This document shows positions 10,082-18,300 of a DNA stretch of 64,000 bases, one piece after another (the stretch's first letter is position 1; each line of letters starts with the position of its first letter). A model generated the notes under the pieces. It was not told the DNA's origin. It made no database searches and worked only from the letters and a program-made list of their open reading frames with translations. A program made the position numbers and the translations under genes. Location: assembly GCA_035325705.1 (NCBI GenBank), contig DAOKZI010000001.1:496001-560000 (forward strand). Direction: 5' to 3'. Origin of the DNA: Ga0077536 sp035325705. Its GTDB lineage: Bacteria; Pseudomonadota; Gammaproteobacteria; Ga0077536.

Positions 10082-11236
10082 TCAGAGCGCCGAGAGCTTG
10101 GCGGCCGCGGCGCGTAGCGTGTCCTCGTTCTTGCAGAAGCAGAAGCGCACGTAGCGCGCGGCGGGGGGCGAGTCGTAGAACACCGATACCGGGATCGCGG
10201 CGACCCCGACTTCCTTCGTCAACCAGCTCACGAACTCGCGATCGGGCAAATCGCTGATCGCAGCGTAGTCGGCGAGCTGGAAATAGGTGCCGGCCGAGGG
10301 CACGAGCCGGAAGCGCGAGCCCGCCATCGCCGCGTTGAAGACGTCGCGCTTCGCCTGGTAGAAGGCCGGCAGCTCGCGCAGGTGCTCGGGGTGCTCGCGC
10401 ATGAAGTCGGCGAGCCCGAGCTGGATCGGCGTGATGCCGACGAAGGTCACGAACTGATGGACGCGCCGCAGCTCGGTGCTGAGCGCCGGCGGCGCCACGC
10501 AGTAGCCGGTCTTCCAGCCCGTCACGTGATAGGTCTTGCCGAAGGACGACACCGCGAAGGCGCGCGCCGCGAGCGCGGGATGGCGCAGCACGCTCTCGTG
10601 GCGGCGGCCGTCGAAGACGAGATGCTCGTAGACTTCGTCGGACACGACGAGCAGATCGTGCCGCTCGGCGAGCTCGCTCAGCGTCGCGAGATCCTCGGCC
10701 GTCATCACCGTGCCGGTCGGATTGTGCGGCGAGTTCACGACGATCATGCGCGTGCGCGGCGTGATCGCCCCGGCGACGCGCTCCCAGTCGATGCGATAGG
10801 CCGGCGGCGCGAGCGGCAGGCGCACGGGCCGGCCCTGCGCGAGCGTCACGGCCGGCTCGTAGCTGTCGTAGGCCGGATCGAAGAGGATCACCTCGTCGCC
10901 GCGCTGAACGACGGCCATCACCGCGCAGTAGATCGCCTCGGTCGCGCCCGGCGTGATCGTCACTTCGGTGTCGGGGTCGACGCGCGCGCCGTAGTACTCC
11001 AATACCTTGGCCGCGACCGCCTCGCGCAGCGCGGGCACGCCGGCCATCGGCGGATACTGATTGCGGCCGCCGTCGATGTGGCGCTTCACGGCCTCCTTCA
11101 GCGCCGCCGGCCCGTCGTAGTCCGGGAAGCCCTGCGACAGATTGATCGCGCCGTGCTCGGCGGCCATCTGCGACATCACCGTGAAAATCGTGGTGCCGAC
11201 GTGCGGCAGCTTGCTGGCGATCGTTGGCGCTTTCAT
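10082..11236 (-). CDS. PLP-dependent aminotransferase (methionine/kynurenine aminotransferase-like)
   Basis: Class I/II aminotransferase of 384 residues. Visible: the substrate/PLP loop NLSQGFPDYDGP near residues 32-43, TPGATEAIY, NSPHNPTG (169-175), SDEVYEHLVFDG, and the PLP lysine Lys234 in SSFGKTYHVTGWK. The NLSQGFPD and TYHVTGWK motifs resemble the YbdL methionine aminotransferase and kynurenine transaminase branch; exact substrate cannot be decided. It is transcribed away from glnE across a 62-base divergent gap, and ends 65 bases before cutA. Confidence 0.88.
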   Translation of the reverse strand: MKAPTIASKLPHVGTTIFTVMSQMAAEHGAINLSQGFPDYDGPAALKEAVKRHIDGGRNQYPPMAGVPALREAVAAKVLEYYGARVDPDTEVTITPGATEAIYCAVMAVVQRGDEVILFDPAYDSYEPAVTLAQGRPVRLPLAPPAYRIDWERVAGAITPRTRMIVVNSPHNPTGTVMTAEDLATLSELAERHDLLVVSDEVYEHLVFDGRRHESVLRHPALAARAFAVSSFGKTYHVTGWKTGYCVAPPALSTELRRVHQFVTFVGITPIQLGLADFMREHPEHLRELPAFYQAKRDVFNAAMAGSRFRLVPSAGTYFQLADYAAISDLPDREFVSWLTKEVGVAAIPVSVFYDSPPAARYVRFCFCKNEDTLRAAAAKLSAL

Positions 11237-11286
11237 GACGCGGCATTATCCGCGAGCCCGCGCACGACCCCAAGCACGCCCGGCGC

Positions 11287-11299
11287 TATGATTCGCCGA
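11287..11299 (+). promoter_or_regulatory. Possible -10 element for (near-)leaderless glnE
   Basis: TATGAT at 11287-11292 lies only six bases before the ATG of glnE at 11299, so transcription from it would start at or next to the start codon. The -35 region (about 11264-11269, ACGACC) matches the consensus poorly. No Shine-Dalgarno sequence is visible before glnE. Low confidence. Confidence 0.3.
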
Positions 11300-14202
11300 T
11301 GTCGAGCCCGCTGCCCGCCCTCGTCCCCGCCGGCGACCCGCCGCCAGCGCTGCGCGACGCGACGCGTCCCGCCGTCGAGCAATTCCTCGAGCTCGCGCGC
11401 GCCGCCGATCTCGAGTCGCGCCTGTCCGCGACCCATCTGACCGAGATCGCGCGCGTGTTCGCCTGCAGTCCCTATGTCGCCGAGCAGGCGCGGCGCGATC
11501 CCGCCGCCTTCCTCGCCATGCTGCACGAGGCCGATCTCGGGGCGGTGCGCGACGTCGAGCATCACTTGGCGCGCTGCGCGGCGTGGCGCGCACCGCTGAC
11601 GAGCGAAGAAGCGCTCCGGCGCGAGTTGCGCCGCTATCGGCACCGCGAGACCGTGCGCATCGCCTGGCGCGATCTGCTCGGCCTCGCGTCGCTGGCCGAG
11701 GTGCTGAGCGAGCTCTCCGCGCTCGCCGACGCGCTGATCGTGACCGCGGTCGAATGGCTCGCGCAGGAGCTGTCCACCCGCTTCGGCACGCCCTGCGACG
11801 CCGACGGCCAGCCGATGTCCCTGATCGTCATCGCGATGGGCAAGCTCGGCGGCGGAGAGCTCAATTTCTCCTCCGACATCGATCTGATGTTCGTCTACCG
11901 GGCGAACGGCGCGACCGGCGGCGGCCCGCGCTCGCTCGCGAACCAGGAATACTTCGATCGCCTGGGCAAGAAGCTGATCTCGGTGCTGAACGACACCACC
12001 GCCGAGGGCTTCGTCTACCGCGTCGACATGCGCCTGCGGCCCTTCGGCGACAGCGGCGCGCTGACGGCGAGCTTCGCGGCCCTGGAACAGTACTACCAGC
12101 TCCACGGTCGCGACTGGGAGCGCTATGCGTTGATCAAGGCGCGGGCGATCACGGGCACGGAGGCCGAGCGCGCGGCGCTCGCGGAGATCGCGCGGCCCTT
12201 CGTCTACCGGCGCTACCTCGACTTCGGCGCCTTCGAGGCCGTGCGCGACATGAAGGCGATGATCGATGCCGAAGTGGCGCGCTATGGCCTCGAACGCGAC
12301 ATCAAGCGCGGCGCCGGCGGCATCCGCGAGATCGAGTTCATCGGTCAGGCCTTCCAGCTCGTGCGCGGCGGCCGCGAGCCGCGGCTGCGGCTGCGCCAGA
12401 TCCTGCCGGCGCTGCGCGGCTGCCAGGAGCTCGGCCTGCTCGAGGCCGCGGACGTCGTTGCGCTGAGCGAGGCCTACTGCTTCCTGCGCGTCACCGAGCA
12501 TCGCCTGCAGCAGGTGCACGATGCCCAGACCCAGACCTTGCCCGATCAGCCGCTGGAGCAGCTCCGGATCGCCTGGGGCCTCGGCTACGCGGACTGGGAC
12601 GCCTTTGCCGCGCAGCTCGCGCGCCATCGCGCAGCCGTACGGGCGAGCTTCGCCGCGCTGCTGCTGCCGCGGCCGGCCGGCGATCGCGCGAGCGACGGCG
12701 ACGAAGTCGGATCGCAGGTATGGCAGGCGGCGACGAATCTCGACACGACGCAGGAGCTCTTCGTCACCGCCGGCTTCGAGGATCCGCCGCAGGCCGCGCA
12801 TGCGCTCGCCCAGCTCAAGGACCCGCGCTTCCTCGCGCGCCTCTCGGCCGAGGCCCGCGCCCGCCTCGACCGCCTGATGCCGCCGCTGGTCGCGGCCTGC
12901 GCGCGGCAGCCACAGGGCGCGCTCGTGCTCGGCCGGCTGGTCGAGCTCGTGCGCGCGATCGCGCGGCGCTCGGTCTATCTCGCGCTGCTCGCCGATCACG
13001 GACCGGCGCTGAACCGGCTGGTCGAGCTGTGCGCGGCGAGCCCGTGGATCGCACAGCAAATCACCCGCTCGCCGATCCTGCTCGACGAGCTGCTCGACGG
13101 CCGCGTGCTGATGACCCCGCCGGGCCGCGCCGAGTTGGTGCGCATGCTGGACGAAGCGATCGAGACCGCCGATCCCGGCGATCTCGACCGCGTGATGGAC
13201 GTGCTGCGCAACTTCCGGCATCAGCAGGTGCTGCGCGTCGCGGCCTGCGATCTGATGGCGGACTTCCCGATCGCGGAAGTCAGCAACCACCTGACCTGGA
13301 TCGCCGAAATCATCGTCACCAAGGCCCTCGCGCTCGCCTGGCGCGATCTCGTCGCCAAGCACGGCCGGCCGCGCAGCGCGCAGGCGGGCGCGCGCTTCGG
13401 CGTCGGCTTCGGCGTCATCGCCTACGGCAAGCTCGGCGGACTCGAGCTCGGCTACGGCTCGGATCTCGATCTCGTGTTCGTGCACGATCGCAGCGGCCCC
13501 AACGACATGACCGACGGCGCCAAGCCGATCGCGAACGACGTCTTCTTCACGCGGCTCGCGCAGCGCCTCATCCATCTCATCACGACGCGGACGCCGGCCG
13601 GCCAGGCCTACGAGCTCGACGTGCGGCTGCGGCCCAGCGGTTCTTCGGGCCTGCTCGTGACCTCGCTCGAAGCCTTCCTGGATTACCAGCAGCACTCGGC
13701 CTGGACCTGGGAACACCAGGCGCTGGTGCGCGCGCGCGGCATTGCCGGCACGCCGGAGACGCTGGAGCGCTTCGCCGCGATCCGGCGCAAGGTGCTGCGC
13801 GTGGCGCGCGAAGTGTCGCGGCTGCAGGCCGACATCGTCGAGATGCGGGAGAAGATGCGCGCTCAGCTCGATCGCTCCGACGCCGCGCAATACGACTTGA
13901 AACAGGGGCTTGGCGGTATCACCGACATAGAATTCATGGTTCAATACGCGTGCCTGCGCTGGGCCGCGCAGCATCAGATCTTGACCGCCTACACGGACAA
14001 TCTGCGCCTGCTCGACCTCGTCGGCGACCTCGGCCTGTTGCCGCGCGGGGACTGCCGCGCGCTGCACGACGCCTATTTCGCCTATCGCGCGGCCATCCAT
14101 CGCTGCGCGCTGCAGGAAGTCGATGGACTCGTGTCCCAGGCCGCGCTGCGCGCCGAGCGCGACGCGGTGGCCGAGGTCTGGCGGCGCACGATGCGCGACT
14201 GA
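11299..14202 (+). CDS. glnE: Glutamine synthetase adenylyltransferase/deadenylase GlnE
   Basis: Controls glutamine synthetase by attaching or removing AMP in response to PII. The 967-residue protein has the two nucleotidyltransferase domains expected: an N-terminal copy with MGKLGGGELNFSSDIDL (about residues 177-193) and a C-terminal copy with YGKLGGLELGYGSDLDL (about 710-726), each with the D-x-D metal site. Helical regulatory segments follow each domain (GGIREIEF and GGITDIEF). The length is slightly above the typical 900-950. It is divergent from the aminotransferase and precedes ilvE by 42 bases. Confidence 0.97.
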   Translation: MSSPLPALVPAGDPPPALRDATRPAVEQFLELARAADLESRLSATHLTEIARVFACSPYVAEQARRDPAAFLAMLHEADLGAVRDVEHHLARCAAWRAPLTSEEALRRELRRYRHRETVRIAWRDLLGLASLAEVLSELSALADALIVTAVEWLAQELSTRFGTPCDADGQPMSLIVIAMGKLGGGELNFSSDIDLMFVYRANGATGGGPRSLANQEYFDRLGKKLISVLNDTTAEGFVYRVDMRLRPFGDSGALTASFAALEQYYQLHGRDWERYALIKARAITGTEAERAALAEIARPFVYRRYLDFGAFEAVRDMKAMIDAEVARYGLERDIKRGAGGIREIEFIGQAFQLVRGGREPRLRLRQILPALRGCQELGLLEAADVVALSEAYCFLRVTEHRLQQVHDAQTQTLPDQPLEQLRIAWGLGYADWDAFAAQLARHRAAVRASFAALLLPRPAGDRASDGDEVGSQVWQAATNLDTTQELFVTAGFEDPPQAAHALAQLKDPRFLARLSAEARARLDRLMPPLVAACARQPQGALVLGRLVELVRAIARRSVYLALLADHGPALNRLVELCAASPWIAQQITRSPILLDELLDGRVLMTPPGRAELVRMLDEAIETADPGDLDRVMDVLRNFRHQQVLRVAACDLMADFPIAEVSNHLTWIAEIIVTKALALAWRDLVAKHGRPRSAQAGARFGVGFGVIAYGKLGGLELGYGSDLDLVFVHDRSGPNDMTDGAKPIANDVFFTRLAQRLIHLITTRTPAGQAYELDVRLRPSGSSGLLVTSLEAFLDYQQHSAWTWEHQALVRARGIAGTPETLERFAAIRRKVLRVAREVSRLQADIVEMREKMRAQLDRSDAAQYDLKQGLGGITDIEFMVQYACLRWAAQHQILTAYTDNLRLLDLVGDLGLLPRGDCRALHDAYFAYRAAIHRCALQEVDGLVSQAALRAERDAVAEVWRRTMRD

Positions 14203-14244
14203 TGCCGCCGGCACGATCCTTACGAGACCGATCAGGAGACCGAC

Positions 14245-15168
14245 ATGAGCTACGCCGATCGCGATGGCGTGATCTGGATGGACGGCGAGATGAAGCCGTG
14301 GCGCGCCGCGAACACGCACGTGCTGACGCACTCGCTGCACTACGCGACGGGCGCCTTCGAGGGCATACGCGCTTACGAGACCTCGCGGGGCACCGCGATC
14401 TTCCGCCTCGGCGATCACGTCCAGCGCCTGTTCGACACCTGCCATATCCTCGGCATGAAGATGACGCTGAGCCCGGACGCCGTGTTCAAGGCCTGCGTCG
14501 ACTGCGTGCGCGAGAACAAGCTCGCCACCGCCTATATCCGCCCGCTTGCCTACTACGGCTCCGAAGGCATGGGGCTGCACGCGGCGAACCTGTCGGTGCA
14601 CGTGGTCGTCGCTGCCTGGTACTGGGGCGCCTATCTCGGCGGCGAGGCGCTCGAGAAAGGGATCCGCATCAAGACCTCGTCGTTCACGCGCCATCACGTC
14701 AACAGCGTGCTGTCGAAGGCCAAGGCGACCGGCAACTACATCAATTCGATCATGGCGCTGCAGGAAGTCGCGCGCGACGGCTACGACGAGGCCCTGCTGC
14801 TCGACAAGGACGGCATGATCGCCGAAGGCAGCGGCGAGAACTTCTTCATGGTGCGCAAGGGCGTGCTGTACACGCCGGACCCGACCTGTGCGCTCGAAGG
14901 CATCACGCGTGACACGGTCATGCGCCTCGCGCGCGACGAAGGCGTGCAAGTGATCGAGAAGCGCATCACGCGCGACGAGGTCTACATCGCCGATGAGGCC
15001 TTCTTCACCGGCACCGCGGCGGAGGTCACGCCGATCCGCGAGCTCGACAACCGCAGGATCGGCGCCGGCCTGCCGGGCCCGATCACGAAGAAGCTGCAGA
15101 AGGCCTATCTCGACACCGTGCAGGGCAAGCGCGCCTGCCCCGAAGGCTGGCTGACGCTCGTCGGCTGA
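14245..15168 (+). CDS. ilvE: Branched-chain amino acid aminotransferase
   Basis: Class IV PLP transaminase that makes valine, leucine and isoleucine from their keto acids with glutamate. It has 307 residues, the normal length. Evidence: the start MSYADRDGVIWMDGE, THSLHYATGAFEGIRAY, IRPLAYYG, the PLP lysine (about Lys160) in SKAKATGNYINS, and AEGSGENFFMV. A Shine-Dalgarno-like AGGAG lies before the ATG. It follows glnE, both connected with glutamate and nitrogen metabolism. Confidence 0.97.
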   Translation: MSYADRDGVIWMDGEMKPWRAANTHVLTHSLHYATGAFEGIRAYETSRGTAIFRLGDHVQRLFDTCHILGMKMTLSPDAVFKACVDCVRENKLATAYIRPLAYYGSEGMGLHAANLSVHVVVAAWYWGAYLGGEALEKGIRIKTSSFTRHHVNSVLSKAKATGNYINSIMALQEVARDGYDEALLLDKDGMIAEGSGENFFMVRKGVLYTPDPTCALEGITRDTVMRLARDEGVQVIEKRITRDEVYIADEAFFTGTAAEVTPIRELDNRRIGAGLPGPITKKLQKAYLDTVQGKRACPEGWLTLVG

Positions 15169-15191
15169 GCCTCGATGCCGCGGACCGCGCG

Positions 15192-16127
15192 ATGAACGCG
15201 CGCCGCGGCGCGCCACTGACGGTGTGGCGCTTCCATGACGGCAAACCCGGCCACGAGCGCCAGACCGCCGGCCTGCTCGCGGCGCTGGCGCGACGCCGGC
15301 CGCTCGAGGTGATCGAGCTCGACGCCCGCGACTGCGGGCTCACGTGGTGGCATCCCTTGCTGCGCCGCCTGCCCGCCGCGCTCGCGCGCCGGCCGGCGCC
15401 CGCGCTCGTGGTCGGCGCCGGCCGGGCCTGCGAATGGGCGATCTTCGCCGCGCGTCGCGCCCATCGCACGCGCGCCGTCTATCTGATGAAGCCAAGGCTG
15501 CCGCCGCGCTGCTTCGACCTCTGTCTCGTGCCCCAGCACGACGGGCTGAAAGCCGGACCGCACGTCGAGCCGACGCAGGGCGTGCTGAACGACATCGTGC
15601 CCGGCACTGGCCCGCGCGACGGGCCGGTCCTCGTCCTCGTCGGCGGGCCGTCGGCGCATCACACCTGGGACGAGGCCGCCTTGCTGCGCCAGATCGCCTC
15701 GCTCGTGTTCGGACGGCGCGAGCGCCGTTTCGCGATCAGCGATTCGCGCCGCACGCCGCCGTCGACGGCCGCGAAGCTGGCCGAGTTCGCACAGCCGGGC
15801 GTGAGCGTTCACTCGCATCTCGCAACGCCGCCCGACTGGCTGCGCGAGGCGCTCGCCCGCGCGCCCGAGGCCTGGGTCACGGCCGACAGCGTGTCGATGC
15901 TGTTCGAGGCCCTGAGCGCGGGTTGCGCGGTCGGCGTGCTCGAGGTACCGGCAAAGCGCGCCGATCGGATCAACGCGATCGCGCCGGCGCTGATCGCGGG
16001 CGGGCTCGTCGGCACGCTGGCCGCGTGGCTCGCGGATCCGCGGCTGCCGCATCTGCCGCAGCCGCTCGCGGAAGCGACGCGCTGCGCCGAGCTCGTCGAT
16101 TGCCGCCTGCTCGGAGGCGAGCCGTGA
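15192..16127 (+). CDS. ELM1/DUF1022-type protein of an LPS or surface-glycan cluster
   Basis: Belongs to the family named after plant ELM1 (mitochondrial fission factor), whose bacterial members are uncharacterised. The 311 residues start LTVWRFHDGKPGHERQT, a typical N-terminal block, with GAGRACEWAIFAARR, VLVGGPSAHH and a C-terminal region (AWVTADSVSMLFEAL) that looks like a glycosyltransferase-B nucleotide-sugar site. It overlaps the next glycosyltransferase by four bases (GTGA). A role in surface glycan assembly is inferred from context only. Confidence 0.85.
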   Translation: MNARRGAPLTVWRFHDGKPGHERQTAGLLAALARRRPLEVIELDARDCGLTWWHPLLRRLPAALARRPAPALVVGAGRACEWAIFAARRAHRTRAVYLMKPRLPPRCFDLCLVPQHDGLKAGPHVEPTQGVLNDIVPGTGPRDGPVLVLVGGPSAHHTWDEAALLRQIASLVFGRRERRFAISDSRRTPPSTAAKLAEFAQPGVSVHSHLATPPDWLREALARAPEAWVTADSVSMLFEALSAGCAVGVLEVPAKRADRINAIAPALIAGGLVGTLAAWLADPRLPHLPQPLAEATRCAELVDCRLLGGEP

Positions 16128-17245
16128 GCCGCCTGACCGTCATGCAGCTCCTGCCCGAGCTGCAGGTCGGCGGCGTCGAGCAGGGCGCGATCGAGATCGC
16201 CTCGGCGCTGGTGCGCGCGGGCCATCGCGCGCTGGTCGTGTCCGCGGGCGGCGCGCTGGTGCCGCAGCTCGAGGCGGCGGGTGCGACGCATCTTGCGCTG
16301 CCGATCGGCCGCAAGCGGCTGACGACACTGATGCTCGCGCGCGAGCTGCGCCGGCTCATCGAACGCGAGGGCGTGGACATCGTGCACGCGCGCTCGCGCT
16401 TGCCGGCCTGGATCGGCCGCCTCGCGCTCGGCGAAATGCCGGCGGCGACGCGCCCGCGCTGGATCACGACGGTGCACGGTCCCTACACCGTCAATCGCTA
16501 CAGCCGCGTGATGGTCAGCGGCGAACGCGTGATCGCGATCTCGGAGTTCATCTACAACTACATCCGGCACGCGTGGCCGGAGGTCGCGCCGGACCGCATC
16601 ACGGTGGTCCCGCGCGGCGTGGATCGCAGCCGCCATCCGCGCGACTTCGTGCCGAGCCCGGCGTGGGTCGCGCAGTGGCGTGAACAGCATCCCTCGCTGT
16701 CACGCCGCCACGCGCTGGTGCTGCCGGGGCGGCTGACGCGCTGGAAAGGGCAGGAAGATTTCATCCGCATGGTGGGCAAGCTCGTCGCGCGCGGCCTGCC
16801 CGTGCACGGCCTGCTCGCCGGCGGCGCGCATCCGCGCAAGCGCGCCTTCGAGCGCGAGCTGCAGCGGCTGGTGTCCGCGCTCGAGCTCGAGCCGGCCGTG
16901 AGCTTCCTCGGCAGCCGCAGCGATCTGCGCGAGGTGCTGTCGGTGTCGGCCTGCGCGTTCTCGCTGACCGGCGAGCCCGAAGCCTTCGGGCGCACGACGA
17001 TCGAAGCCTTGAGCCTCGGCGTACCCGTGATCGGCTACGACCACGGCGGCACCGGCGAGATCCTGCGCAGCATCTTTCCCGCCGGCGTGGTGCCGGTCGG
17101 CGACGTCGACGCCGCGGCGGCGCGCTGCGCCGAGTTCCTCGACAAACGCCCGCCGGTGCCGGTGATCCATCCCTACACCGTCGAGCGCATGCAGGCGGCG
17201 ACGCTCGCCGTCTACGCCGAGCTCGCGGCGTCCCAGCGCGCGTAG
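16124..17245 (+). CDS. Family 4 glycosyltransferase (GT-B fold)
   Basis: Retaining glycosyltransferase of 373 residues. I place the start at GTG 16124, overlapping the ELM1-type gene stop; MQLLPELQVGGVEQGAIEIA follows, the usual acceptor-side GT4 N-terminus with a GGVE loop. The donor half shows PGRLTRWKGQEDFI, and the EPEAFGRTTIEALSLG block with the conserved E-x7-E arrangement for the nucleotide sugar. Substrate unknown. Its 3' end overlaps the convergent sulfotransferase gene by 34 bases. Confidence 0.9.
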   Translation: MSRLTVMQLLPELQVGGVEQGAIEIASALVRAGHRALVVSAGGALVPQLEAAGATHLALPIGRKRLTTLMLARELRRLIEREGVDIVHARSRLPAWIGRLALGEMPAATRPRWITTVHGPYTVNRYSRVMVSGERVIAISEFIYNYIRHAWPEVAPDRITVVPRGVDRSRHPRDFVPSPAWVAQWREQHPSLSRRHALVLPGRLTRWKGQEDFIRMVGKLVARGLPVHGLLAGGAHPRKRAFERELQRLVSALELEPAVSFLGSRSDLREVLSVSACAFSLTGEPEAFGRTTIEALSLGVPVIGYDHGGTGEILRSIFPAGVVPVGDVDAAAARCAEFLDKRPPVPVIHPYTVERMQAATLAVYAELAASQRA

Positions 17246-18027
17246 TCGTAGCCCCAGGCGTCATCGAGATGGCGCGCGCACTGCGCCGTGAACCACTGCC
17301 GATCGGCGGCGGCGAAATAGTCGTGGACGCGCCGGGCGCCCGCGTTGACCGCGCCTCGCGGCCGCGCCGGATCCTCGCGCGCGGCCATGCGCTGCTTGCT
17401 GCCCGCGGCGACGCCGGCCGCGAGCTCCTCGGCATCGAGCGCGAGATCGAAATGCCGCGCCACGCGCGCGAGCTCGACGCCGGCGTGCTGCTGCAGGCTC
17501 TCGTAGTGCACGACGAGCACGCGCGCGGGCACTGCGCGGCGCACGGCCTGCCAGCCGTCGAGGAAACGGAAACACCACCAGAGATCCGAGTTGTAGCGCC
17601 GGCCGCGCGGATCGCCGCGCAGGAACTCGCTGAAAGAACAGGCATAGCGCGCGCGCCATTTCTCGTAGTTCGAGACCAGCGAGGCGCGGATGTCGCGCAC
17701 GAGCACGACGTAGGGCGGCAGCCGCCACAGGCGATGCGTCGGCGCGAAATACAGCAGAGGATGCGGGATCGAATGCGCGGAATAGATGCGCGGCAGCGAC
17801 GGATGCGCGATCGCGTCGTGCGGGCCGGCGATGAAGTCGTTGGCGTGATTGTACTGCGGTCCCGGCAGGCCATAATGGCGTGCCAGCGCGCTCGCCAGCA
17901 TGAACTTCAGCCAGTGCGTCCCGGATTGATGCATGCTCGCCAGATGGCCCACGCAGTCGCGATGGGCGAGCAGCGAGAAATTGCCCAGCGCGCGGCGCAG
18001 GCGATGGTAATGAAACGTGGCGCTCAT
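17212..18027 (-). CDS. Sulfotransferase-fold protein in a surface-glycan cluster
   Basis: The 271-residue protein carries a PAPS-type 5'-phosphosulfate-binding motif (MHQSGTHWL, about residues 32-40; compare YPKSGTTWL) and a 3'-phosphate-type motif VVLVRDIRASLVSNYEKW, both typical of cytosolic-type sulfotransferases. I start at ATG 18027 (MSATFHYHRLRR); the longer frame upstream merely reads through the inverted-repeat element at 18055-18261. It lies between glycosyltransferases and would be expected to sulfate a sugar, but the acceptor is unknown. The 3' end overlaps the convergent GT4 gene. Confidence 0.82.
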   Translation of the reverse strand: MSATFHYHRLRRALGNFSLLAHRDCVGHLASMHQSGTHWLKFMLASALARHYGLPGPQYNHANDFIAGPHDAIAHPSLPRIYSAHSIPHPLLYFAPTHRLWRLPPYVVLVRDIRASLVSNYEKWRARYACSFSEFLRGDPRGRRYNSDLWWCFRFLDGWQAVRRAVPARVLVVHYESLQQHAGVELARVARHFDLALDAEELAAGVAAGSKQRMAAREDPARPRGAVNAGARRVHDYFAAADRQWFTAQCARHLDDAWGYDYARWDAASSA

Positions 18028-18054
18028 GCTCGGACCGGGAAGGCGGGCGCCAAG

Positions 18055-18261
18055 GCTATATAGCTGGGCATAAATACGTTCCACTGCCGTTCGGATATCG
18101 TCTTTCCCGCGCGGAGCCTGCCTCCGCGAAGGCGGGGGCGGGAATCCAGTCAGCTCTTCACGTGGCACGAGCAGCTCGACCGCCTTCACTGAATCCCCGT
18201 CTGCGCGGGGATGACGCACTTCGAATGCTTAGTGGAGCGCATTTGCACCCAGCTATATAGC
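18055..18261. repeat. 207-bp MITE-like element with terminal inverted repeats and internal REP-like palindromes
   Basis: The left end (18055-18085) and the reverse complement of the right end (18231-18261) match at 26 of 31 bases, both ending in a shared GCTATATAGC core. Inside, the left part has TTCCCGCGCGGAG and CGGGAATCCAGTC, and the right part has, inverted, CATCCCCGCGCAGAC and GGGATTCAGTG. These resemble the widespread REP family of the form GTCATTCCCGCG...GGGAATCCAG, arranged head to head. No transposase or clear target-site duplication was found. The element fills most of the gap between the sulfotransferase and the GT9 gene, so their promoters may lie in it. Confidence 0.7.
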
Positions 18262-18300
18262 ATCATCGAGACAGGGCGCGAACCGGACAGGCGTGAGGCC

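Noticed and set aside
11233..15216. A 1327-codon open frame on the minus strand opposite glnE and ilvE
   Set aside because: It is the antisense shadow of two well-supported genes. Strong GC bias at third codon positions keeps the opposite frame open; its sequence is Arg/Ala/His-rich without any recognisable motif.
18028..18219. N-terminal extension of the sulfotransferase gene
   Set aside because: The extra codons run through the inverted-repeat element, whose other end gives a similar peptide in the opposite gene; the domain begins after ATG 18027.
18211..18300. N-terminal extension of the heptosyltransferase gene
   Set aside because: The extension is translated from the right end of the inverted-repeat element; GTG 18301 gives the standard RILIIKQGALGD start.
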